From Scytonema sp035967975 (GTDB taxonomy: Bacteria > Cyanobacteriota > Cyanobacteriia > Cyanobacteriales > Nostocaceae): 64,000 nucleotides of DNA. Positions 36,589 to 44,550 of this stretch are shown here, piece by piece. The translations under genes were made by a program, and so were the position numbers. The stretch spans positions 1 through 64,000 of the forward strand of contig JAWQFQ010000028.1 of the NCBI GenBank assembly GCA_035967975.1, written 5' to 3'. The notes beneath the pieces were generated by a model. The model made no database searches. It had not been told where the DNA came from and saw only the letters and a program-made list of their open reading frames with translations. Each line of letters begins with the position of its first letter. Positions within the stretch are counted from its first letter, which is position 1.

Positions 36589-37064
36589 TGTCTGTTTTAC
36601 GTAAATATACTGTTATTGTACCTTTGAGTTTGAGCATCTCCTTTTTAGTTACTGCTTGCAGTGAAAGTAAAGTTTCTCAGTGTCAAAGGTTGATAGATGT
36701 GGTTAATAAGGGAACTGAATTGATTGAGAACAACAAAGGACAGCAGGTGGTAACAAGTTTACAACTCTCTAAAGATTTAGAAGCTACAACTAAAGAAATC
36801 GAAAATCTGAACTTGAAAGACTCTAGACTGCAAGAATTTCAACACAGTTTTATTAAGATATTTGGCTCTTTTAGCCAATCGATCGCTCAAGCAGGAAAAG
36901 CTCTGAGTGCGACAAAAACTGCACAAGCCTCTTCACAGGGTAGAGTACAAATCCAGCAGGCTAAAGGAGAAATTGATAAAACCCTCACAGCCGCTGCAAA
37001 CAATGGTAAGGAATATGATACCTTAGCATCTCAAATGAATAAGTATTGTAATCAGCCAGAGTAA
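36588..37064 (+). CDS. Predicted lipoprotein, unknown (158 aa)
   Basis: A signal peptide with lipobox (SISFLVTACSESK) predicts lipid anchoring at Cys24 or so. The mature part is helical and polar, with a Cys pair (SQCQRLIDVVNKG near the start and NKYCNQPE at the end) that could form a disulfide. Family name not recognised. The start codon overlaps the end of a repeat element and there is no strong ribosome-binding site. It is monocistronic. Confidence 0.65.
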   Translation: MSVLRKYTVIVPLSLSISFLVTACSESKVSQCQRLIDVVNKGTELIENNKGQQVVTSLQLSKDLEATTKEIENLNLKDSRLQEFQHSFIKIFGSFSQSIAQAGKALSATKTAQASSQGRVQIQQAKGEIDKTLTAAANNGKEYDTLASQMNKYCNQPE

Positions 37065-37251
37065 GCTTTTAGATACAGCATTTGAGCAGGCGATGCCTAC
37101 GTGTAATCTTGGTACGCATCATTCATTTTTGATCCATAAGTTAAGTATACAATTTAACTTATACGAAGTTGTCAAAGATAGTGTCATTTGATGTCAGATA
37201 AATAAAGTGCTATCAACTCTGCCACACTCAAGAATTCAAATTGTGCCGCAC

Positions 37252-37464
37252 TTGGAGTATGCGGAATTGACTCGTCGCTACCGACGGTGTCGAAACGGAG
37301 CAGAACGTACACGTTGGCTTGTGATTCGCCTGCGATCGCCGACCAACAAACCCAATGAAAGCAGAGCAAGTGGCTGAAATTACGGGCTTAAGTGCGGCTT
37401 GGGTGAGGAAAATTGCTCGTCGTTACAATGATTTTGGTCCGATAGAATTGTGTAGATGGACATA
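37252..37464 (+). pseudogene. IS630-family transposase N-terminal remnant, frameshifted
   Basis: The frame at 37252 reads LEYAELTRRYRRCRNGAERT and continues to LRSPTNKP. It then needs a shift of one base near 37356 to continue as MKAEQVAEITGLSAAWVRKI, the helix-turn-helix of IS630 transposases. The catalytic domain is missing. A decayed insertion sequence. Confidence 0.6.
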
Positions 37465-37576
37465 ATGAGTTATTTTACTAGTGTAAAAAACCTAATGTAA
37501 AAACCCTCTCACCCCTGATAACGGCGTTCCAGTCAGGATCTAAGAAAAATTCCTAAAATTTAAAGAGGATCTAAAA

Positions 37577-38062
37577 ATGGCAAGTGGAAAAAGTCTTCAG
37601 CCCAGTCAATATGCTAGACGTCGGTATAATCTTACTAAGCCTATTGATTTCGACGTAGCAGTGAATTATGGCGGCGCATTGATGGCAATTGCTGGAGCAG
37701 ATGGTGAATTGGCAGAGAAAGAGCTTCAGTGGTACATTGACGAACAAGAAATTTTGACCACTGAACCACAAGAGTATATTGAAGCACTTCATAAATTCGA
37801 TTGGAAAAATGCGAATATTGAGGAGTTACTGAGCGGGATCAGTTATGATTTTCCTCTTAACTTCCGTCGGACAATGTTGTACCAAGCCATTAAGATGTGT
37901 CGAGCAGATGGTAATTATCATGACAAAGAAAAAGCAACAGTGGCTAGAGCAGCAAAGATTTTAGGAATTGATCGCAGTTTGGTTGTTAGCTTTGAATCTC
38001 TGGCAGAACTGGAAGAGGCTACCGAACGGTTACGACTTTCGTTATTTGAGACGGAAGTTTAA
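37577..38062 (+). CDS. TerB-like (tellurite resistance B family) protein
   Basis: A compact all-helical TerB-fold protein, 161 residues. Acidic helices such as MAIAGADGELAEKELQWYI and KMCRADGNYHDKEKATVARA show the two D-G-x-x/DK-E metal-binding-like turns of the family. The start has GAGGATCT nine bases upstream. It lies 93 bp before the cyclodipeptide synthase gene on the same strand and could be co-transcribed. Family members bind Ca2+-like metals; the function here is unknown. Confidence 0.75.
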   Translation: MASGKSLQPSQYARRRYNLTKPIDFDVAVNYGGALMAIAGADGELAEKELQWYIDEQEILTTEPQEYIEALHKFDWKNANIEELLSGISYDFPLNFRRTMLYQAIKMCRADGNYHDKEKATVARAAKILGIDRSLVVSFESLAELEEATERLRLSLFETEV

Positions 38063-38155
38063 CTTTAGTTGATGTTTTCTGATGAATAAAAAGGTAACAA
38101 TTCAAAATTTTGAATTGTTACTGTTGTTTATCCAAGGGAACGAACAAACCACTCA

Positions 38156-39031
38156 ATGAGTAATCACAAAAGCGAAGAAGCGATAATTGACAATGTTGAT
38201 CGGAACCTGCTTTCCTTAGAAGACTTAAAGTTGCTTCAATCAACGATAAACAAAGTGATAAATTTTAAAAAACACGACCTGAAGTTAGCTCCATCTAGCG
38301 ATCATCTGACTGAAAATACAACGCAAGGACATGAGTATAAAGCAAATTTAGCCAAAGTTTTTCCTCATCACTTGCGTAATTCCCTGTCTGAATACAAAAA
38401 GTGTGTTTTCATTATCAGTTTGGAAAGCAAAAACTTTGTTGATCGTCAGCGGCTTAGAGCGTCGATTAAATGGATTAGTACACAATTCCAAGCTTGCATT
38501 GTCCTGGTCTGCGATAGTATATATCGACTTACCCTTGAGGTTAGAGACCAATCTAAGGATGATGAAAGTAGGCTCAAAGCATTTCATATCGGTCAGGAAT
38601 TTCTCAATCAGAACACTTCTCTGTTTGAGCAATATTCCGAAGGCTGTAACTTTCAATTCAAACTAGCTTCAGAAATCGAGAAAAAAACAAGCTTTGAGGC
38701 TTACCATCAGGAATTTCAGCGCCTTTATCAAACCAGTGAGTCCTTCAGCAATCTAGTCATTTCCTTCGCTGAAATCTATATCGGTCGCGTGGAGCAGATA
38801 GAAGAAGAAAAAGTCGAGGTAAGAAGTTTGCACAAAAAAAAGCAATTGGCGATCGCCTATTTGCTGGAGGAATCGGCGTTAATTACTTGCCTTGGGGAAG
38901 AAGGATGGCCTGTTTTTGTTTATCCTGGATCAATCAAAACCTTTGAAGAAATTGCGGAAGGGTTACATCCCGAAGTTCCCGTTTCCCTGAAGCAAATGAT
39001 CTGGATCAGCTTACGCCTGAAAAAAAAATAG
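38156..39031 (+). CDS. tRNA-dependent cyclodipeptide synthase (CDPS)
   Basis: CDPSs use two aminoacyl-tRNAs to make a diketopiperazine. The catalytic core is recognised by comparison with AlbC. The nucleophile Ser88 is in VFIISLESKNF (AlbC S37 in GIS). The block ASIKWISTQFQACIVLVCDS follows. The Tyr235-x3-Glu239 pair is in IAYLLEESALI (AlbC Y178/E182), followed by FVYPGSIKTFEEIAEG. The usual Gly before the active Ser is replaced by Ile. An extra N-terminal segment of about 80 residues makes it longer than the typical 220-250. No P450, oxidase or methyltransferase tailoring gene is adjacent. Product unknown. Confidence 0.8.
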   Translation: MSNHKSEEAIIDNVDRNLLSLEDLKLLQSTINKVINFKKHDLKLAPSSDHLTENTTQGHEYKANLAKVFPHHLRNSLSEYKKCVFIISLESKNFVDRQRLRASIKWISTQFQACIVLVCDSIYRLTLEVRDQSKDDESRLKAFHIGQEFLNQNTSLFEQYSEGCNFQFKLASEIEKKTSFEAYHQEFQRLYQTSESFSNLVISFAEIYIGRVEQIEEEKVEVRSLHKKKQLAIAYLLEESALITCLGEEGWPVFVYPGSIKTFEEIAEGLHPEVPVSLKQMIWISLRLKKK

Positions 39032-39327
39032 GTTGTGTTGCAAAAACAATTTGAGGAATGTATCACTATAACATTTTGTCAAGTGCAAATTACTCACCAT
39101 TAATCTAACGTGAGTTCGATGAGTTTTAAAGTCTGAAATCCAAGACCTGCAAACATTATCAGAAGCGACTGATTCTGATAATGTTTGCGCTTATTGAGCT
39201 AAAAGCGGTGAACTTTATTTCACAGCGAGAAACCTATGTAGCATTGGCAGTTAAATGAAACCTTGGGTTCAAAAGACCTCGTTTCACAAGGATTCTGGTG
39301 CTTCAAATCCGTCGAACTCACATTTCG

Positions 39328-41721
39328 TTAATTGCGAGACGATAACACTAAGAATTGCGAGAAGTGCTGGATAAATTCCTCCATAGATAAGGTACTATCT
39401 TGATTGACATCGCTCATATTCCAGAACATATTGATATCCTCATCATCGTAACCCAAAGCTTTGAATTTTGCTTCAATTTCCGATATTTCCAAAACTCCAT
39501 CTTGGTTCTTATCCACATCTTCAAATACTTGGAGAAGAGCATCTCGGAACATAGAATCAGAAACTGCTTGACGAAACTCATGCTCGATAACATCAAGAAA
39601 TGAACCCTTTGATGTTTCTGCTAGCCAAGGATCGAGTACTGTAGACCGCAGTACAGTGATAGAAGAGCCCGGTGCATCAGATACTCCTAGCAATCGGTGT
39701 TTATAGCTTTCAATGAAAACTTCCCCGTAGTGAGCAGCATCAAAATCTGTGGTACTAACGATGAGTTTATAACTGTAAATATCCTCACCAGGGTCAATGC
39801 TAAGTTTTTCATAAATAGCCCTATTCAAACGATTTGCGAGAGCTAAATCGGTGTTAAGTGAACCGTCAGGATTTTTGAAATTAAATGCATAGGTGATGAT
39901 ATTTTGGTCGGGACCAATTTCTGAAAGCAGTTGCATGGCTTCTTCATCGGCTAAAAGTTCATCATTACTTACTCCATCAATTCTGTCCCGAATAAATTGA
40001 ATTTGTTGCTCTACATTAGAACCAGAAATTTCTGCGGGTAGTCGAGGAACAGGAACGACAATAAATCGGTCTTCTGGACAAGCCATACACAGAAGTCGCG
40101 CATAAAGTTTTTTGCAATTGAACAAAGCTTGACCAATAATTTTGCCGTATCCACGCTTTGTAGGGCGAATAACCTTGTGGCTGAGATATACAGACGCTGC
40201 GGCTGCTCCTGGCTTTGATCCCTCTAAGCCATAGATACCAACCGTAGGTTCTGCTTCACCATGATACATATAAGGAGCAGCAAACGTTACCAAATCCCGC
40301 ATTGCTGAATTTCGGTAGCACAGTGCTCCTGCAGGATAGGGAATATACCCGGATTTATGGGGATCTACTGTGATTGAATCAGCATTACCAAGGACTTTAA
40401 ACTGTTCAGTCACATACGAACTTAATCCAGTCTCAGCGATTAATTCTTCTTTTATTGTTGCCGTTTGTGATGTGAGAGTCTCATCTTCCCGAAGTAGACA
40501 GGCAAAATAGCCACCCCAAGCGGCGTCAGCGTGAACAGTAAATTCTAATCCTTGAGAGCGCAATTCCTCTCGTAGTTCGAGAACTTCTTTCAGGGGATCG
40601 GTTGCACTTTCTTCAGTACTACCCATGACAGAAACCACTGTGTATACAGGTCTACGTTCTGATAGGCAGTTTTGGAGAATCTTTTTGACTTCAGTAATAC
40701 TCATCCTAGCATCTTCATCCACAGGAACGTCAATCAGGTTTGACGCCCCGATTCCTAACAATGCAGCTGCTTTTGGGAATGAGTAATGTTTGGTTGCAGG
40801 TACCAAAAAGACAGGCGAAAACTTGATATCACTAAGGAAGCGGCGTGAAAACTCTGCCATTCCAAGATTTTGCAACGAATACTTAGATAAAACTTCTGTT
40901 AAAGTTTCGCCAGAAATTTGATACTCTTGATAAAGACGCGTCGGCAAAGCTAAGATATCATCACCTTTGAGGTTAAGCACAGACCAAGTGTCTAATTCAA
41001 TCAAAGGTTTTGACACTCCTATGGGCAAAGAAATATTGATGTTTTTTGCACTTGAGAGTAAGGATTCATTTTGCAAAGCTGCTTGTAAGGCAAGAGGATA
41101 AAATTTCAAATTTCTTGCTGACCAAATTGCCTCAATATTTGCAACGGTCCCCCCACACGTAATGTGTCCCCAAGGACGAATAGCACCTTTTTCAATTTCT
41201 GCCTCATTTGGGATTGTGTATCCTAGCATTTGGCAAAGATCGTCTCCTACCAAAATTTCCAAAAGCGTTGTTGCTGTTGATGCTTCAAAAGCTACGTTGT
41301 TAGGGTTGTACAGCATTGTTGCAAAATAGCCCAGGATAGATGGTAGCGTCATATCCCAGTTCATATGCCCTTGATAGCGCATACTAAAGAACGGTACGGA
41401 CTTCTTGAGGAACGCTAGTAATGAGCGGTAGCTCTCCTTTAGTGTATCAATTGCCTCTAAATAATCTGGCTGTCGTTTAACTTGCTCCGTTACGTGAGTT
41501 GGATCGCCAGGATGAAAGTTTCGACGCCAAAATGCATGGTCACGTATCGCTTCTACAATTAAATGCTCAAGTTCATCAACATTTTCTGCTTTCGTTCCTA
41601 AAAACCATGCTTCAACTGAACGAGTTCCCAAACCTTCAAGATGTGGCATTTCTCCAAATTTGAAGAATCTATTCAGCCCATTGTTTTTGCTTAATCCATT
41701 GTTTTGAGAGTTTTGGCTCAT
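39328..41721 (-). CDS. PLP-dependent decarboxylase with C-terminal EF-hand pair
   Basis: A group II pyridoxal-phosphate decarboxylase similar to bacterial tyrosine decarboxylases. Landmarks are QGHMNWDMTLPSILGYFATM, GHITCGGTVANIEAIWSARN, VHADAAWGGYFACL and the PLP-lysine motif ITVDPHKSGYIPYPAGA. The last 65 residues hold two EF-hands: residues 737-748 (DKNQDGVLEISE, canonical) and 771-782 (DVNQDSTLSMEE, Ser in place of Gly at loop position 6). Calcium control of the decarboxylase is inferred. At 797 residues it is long because of this tail. It stands alone, convergent with the CDPS gene. Confidence 0.88.
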   Translation of the reverse strand: MSQNSQNNGLSKNNGLNRFFKFGEMPHLEGLGTRSVEAWFLGTKAENVDELEHLIVEAIRDHAFWRRNFHPGDPTHVTEQVKRQPDYLEAIDTLKESYRSLLAFLKKSVPFFSMRYQGHMNWDMTLPSILGYFATMLYNPNNVAFEASTATTLLEILVGDDLCQMLGYTIPNEAEIEKGAIRPWGHITCGGTVANIEAIWSARNLKFYPLALQAALQNESLLSSAKNINISLPIGVSKPLIELDTWSVLNLKGDDILALPTRLYQEYQISGETLTEVLSKYSLQNLGMAEFSRRFLSDIKFSPVFLVPATKHYSFPKAAALLGIGASNLIDVPVDEDARMSITEVKKILQNCLSERRPVYTVVSVMGSTEESATDPLKEVLELREELRSQGLEFTVHADAAWGGYFACLLREDETLTSQTATIKEELIAETGLSSYVTEQFKVLGNADSITVDPHKSGYIPYPAGALCYRNSAMRDLVTFAAPYMYHGEAEPTVGIYGLEGSKPGAAAASVYLSHKVIRPTKRGYGKIIGQALFNCKKLYARLLCMACPEDRFIVVPVPRLPAEISGSNVEQQIQFIRDRIDGVSNDELLADEEAMQLLSEIGPDQNIITYAFNFKNPDGSLNTDLALANRLNRAIYEKLSIDPGEDIYSYKLIVSTTDFDAAHYGEVFIESYKHRLLGVSDAPGSSITVLRSTVLDPWLAETSKGSFLDVIEHEFRQAVSDSMFRDALLQVFEDVDKNQDGVLEISEIEAKFKALGYDDEDINMFWNMSDVNQDSTLSMEEFIQHFSQFLVLSSRN

Positions 41722-42435
41722 TTTTTCACCTTGAGTGTAAATTTTGCTGACAAGTTTTCCTTCCCTACAGTTTCATAACCAAACGAACAATCGGTAATTT
41801 TTGATTTCTAAAATATGAAAAAATATTACATTTTTCATATTGTTCGCTACAATGTGATGTCTAGTTGTAGGTTGCTCTGCAATACTGCTTGCTTAACAAT
41901 AGCTAAGGTACCAGAAACCGGGTTTCACCGCACCTTATACCAACTCTCCAAAAGAGGACAACACATATCCTGGGTAGGGGCGAACGGCCGTTCGCCCTTA
42001 CAAAATATTTCATGGTAGCGAAATTTTAGAGAATTGGTATTACTCCTTTCCCGCTCAAAGATTACCTATTGAAATGAACCGTAAAGACGCAAAGGACGCA
42101 TTCGCGTTGGCGGAGCCTCTCGTTCGCGGTAGCGTCCCGGAGGGAAGAGAAGAGAAGAAAGAGGAAGAGAAGAGCGGTAATCTTACACTGGGAAGGGAGT
42201 AACTACTATTAGGGAGTTCCAAATAAAAAAGTCTTTAAAAATTTCTTGTGGTACGGGCGTCCTCGCCCGTAAATAGTTGAAAATACTTAGTATTTCTTTT
42301 ACTTTAAATCCAATCCATTCAATTCTAGTTCTTCTGTTAATGAGTAATTATTTTAACTTTACAATGTAACTATTCCGGAGAAAGCCCAATTTAGTCTGTC
42401 AAAAGAAATGTAAGTATTATTAGAGTTTTAATACA
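41722..42435. other. Spacer before the porin gene
   Basis: No gene. It contains half of the palindrome family (near 41912), GCGAACGGCCGTTCGCC near 41980, the repeat CGCGTTGGCGGAGCC near 42103, and the hairpin repeat at 42253-42270. The last 160 bp are AT-rich and should hold the porin promoter. Confidence 0.5.
42253..42270. repeat. Hairpin repeat ACGGGC-loop-GCCCGT, second copy
   Basis: Identical stem-loop and TTTCTTGTGGT context to 6266-6283. It lies about 165 bp upstream of the porin gene. Confidence 0.6.
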
Positions 42436-44331
42436 ATGAGGGATATGAGTCTGCTCATAGCAGGCGTCTTAACAACAGGGCAATCATCTGCACTGACAGT
42501 GCCAAAACAGCCATTAGTTAAGCCAGAAGGCATGGTGCAGCAGTCAGCTAACAGTCAAATAACTAGCACCTTCTCACCTGCAGAAATCACACCACCTGAA
42601 TTCATTCCAATAGATAGTCATCCTAAAGATGCCTTATCAGTGCTAGAAAGAAATAATCAAAATGTAACCAGTAAATTTACGGAAGCGAGGGAATTTCAAG
42701 CCTCATTTACCTTAGCACAGGAAGCAGAAAGAGCAGAAGAGGACATAAGGACACAGGAACGTGAAGACTCACAAACTGCTCCCTCCTCAGTTTTATCTCT
42801 TTCCTCAGAATCTCCAGACCTGAACAATCCAATGTCTCAAGTCACGTCAGTGTCCCAACTGAAAGATGTTCAACCTTCTGACTGGGCTTTTAGTGCTTTA
42901 CAATCTTTGGTAGAACGTTACGGTTGTATTGCAGGATATCGCGATCGCACTTATCGTGGTAATCATGCTATCAATCGTTATGAATTTGCAGCTGGTTTAG
43001 CAGCTTGCGTAGAGCAAATCCATGAATTGATTGGTACCAGAACATCAGACACTGTTAAAAGTGAAGATTTAATCCTATTACAAAGGTTGCAATCTGAATT
43101 TCAAGAGGAGTTGAAGGTTGTAGAGGAACGGGTAAGTGCTTTAGAAGATAAAACTGCACAATTGCAGGAGAAGCAATTTTCCACAACGACCAAACTTGTA
43201 GGTCAAGCCATTTTCAGCTTACAAGGAACGAATAGCCCTGAAGTTGATTTGTTTCCTCGCGATGGAATTCCAGAACGCAAGGGAGAAACGAATATTACTT
43301 TTGCTAATAGTACACAATTGACTCTAGCAACTTCTTTTACAGGTAGAGATTTATTATTAACTGGGCTAGCGGCTGGAAATTTAAGTTCTTACGCGCCTTC
43401 TGTCTATACCAATATGGGGCGATTGGGTTTTGAGTTAGATACAGATAAGGATGTGGTGCTCAACGAGTTGTCATACCGATTTCCCTTATCTGATCGCTTT
43501 GGAATTATTGTTGGTACTGCAGGTGTGAATCCCATCAATACCTTTCGCGGGATCAACCCTTTAGAGGGATCTGGAGACGGAGCTATTTCTCTGTTTGGTC
43601 AACGCAATCCTATTTTGGCAATTGGTAACGGTACAGGTGGTATTGGTTTTGACTGGCAAATTAGCGATCGCATCAGTTTGCAAGGTGTTTACAGTGCAGA
43701 AATTCCCAGTTTTCCAGGCAATAATCAATTTGGCGGGATTTTTGGTGGTAAATATACAATTGGTACTCAATTAAGTCTTGCACCCACTGACAATATTGAT
43801 GTAGGAGTGCATTATCTTTACTCTCACTCCCCAGATAGTTTGCTAGGAACTGGTGTTGGAGATGCTCAATTAACTTCACCTTTTGCTCCTCCCGTTGCTT
43901 TCAATACTCACGCTGTTGGAACTACCATTACATGGCGTCTCAATCCCAATCTTCAAATAGGTGGTTGGGGAGGCTGGACCTTCTCAAATCCAGAAAATCT
44001 CTCTGGAAGTGTAGAAACCACCAACTGGATGGTATTCGCTGCTTTTCCCAATTTGTTCCGTCCCGGTAACTTAGGCGGTATTTTGGTGGGACAACCTCCC
44101 AAAATTACCTCCAGTACCTTACCAGATGGATTTAACCTTCCTAACTTCTCGGATGGAGGAACACAAGGAGGGCGCAATGATACTTCCTTGCACTTAGAAC
44201 TTTTTTATCGCGCTCAAATAAATAACAATATATCTCTCACTCCGGGCTTTTTCCTCATTCTTAATCCAGACCATAACTCTGCTAACGACACTTTAGTCAT
44301 TGGAACAGTAAGAGCAACTTTCCGGTTTTAA
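42436..44331 (+). CDS. Outer-membrane porin with SLH-like domain (cyanobacterial OprB/iron-uptake porin type)
   Basis: A beta-barrel porin of the outer membrane, tied to the cell wall by an SLH-type domain. The N-terminal region (about residues 130-200) has the pattern VSQLKDVQPSDWAFSALQSL, ERYGCIAGYRDRTYRGNHAI and INRYEFAAGLAACV. A coiled coil follows (LQSEFQEELKVVEERVSALEDKTAQLQ), then the barrel domain, ending in the terminal Phe of outer-membrane proteins (GTVRATFRF). 631 residues is slightly long. The N-terminus lacks a clear signal peptide (MRDMSLLIAGVLTTGQ), so the true start may be different or changed. Confidence 0.85.
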   Translation: MRDMSLLIAGVLTTGQSSALTVPKQPLVKPEGMVQQSANSQITSTFSPAEITPPEFIPIDSHPKDALSVLERNNQNVTSKFTEAREFQASFTLAQEAERAEEDIRTQEREDSQTAPSSVLSLSSESPDLNNPMSQVTSVSQLKDVQPSDWAFSALQSLVERYGCIAGYRDRTYRGNHAINRYEFAAGLAACVEQIHELIGTRTSDTVKSEDLILLQRLQSEFQEELKVVEERVSALEDKTAQLQEKQFSTTTKLVGQAIFSLQGTNSPEVDLFPRDGIPERKGETNITFANSTQLTLATSFTGRDLLLTGLAAGNLSSYAPSVYTNMGRLGFELDTDKDVVLNELSYRFPLSDRFGIIVGTAGVNPINTFRGINPLEGSGDGAISLFGQRNPILAIGNGTGGIGFDWQISDRISLQGVYSAEIPSFPGNNQFGGIFGGKYTIGTQLSLAPTDNIDVGVHYLYSHSPDSLLGTGVGDAQLTSPFAPPVAFNTHAVGTTITWRLNPNLQIGGWGGWTFSNPENLSGSVETTNWMVFAAFPNLFRPGNLGGILVGQPPKITSSTLPDGFNLPNFSDGGTQGGRNDTSLHLELFYRAQINNNISLTPGFFLILNPDHNSANDTLVIGTVRATFRF

Positions 44332-44431
44332 TCTAATACCGAAGTAAATGTAAGCACAAGGTTTCAGACAAATGGAGGTTGATAGCTTTAAAGGACTTTA
44401 AATAACAAAGCCTTCAAATATCTCTTGTGGT

Positions 44432-44448
44432 ACGTCTGTCTCAGACGT
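44432..44448. repeat. Hairpin repeat with compensatory stem ACGTCTG/CAGACGT
   Basis: Same CTTGTGGT context as the copies at 6266 and 42253, but both arms of the stem have changed together. It lies about 100 bp after the porin stop. Confidence 0.6.
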
Positions 44449-44550
44449 TAGTAAGCATGAAGAACTAAATGCTTGAAGTGAAAGAGTTTTTTAAAAACCG
44501 CGTAAAAACACGTAATCGTTACTAGATTAATAAGACAAAAAGACAGGCAA

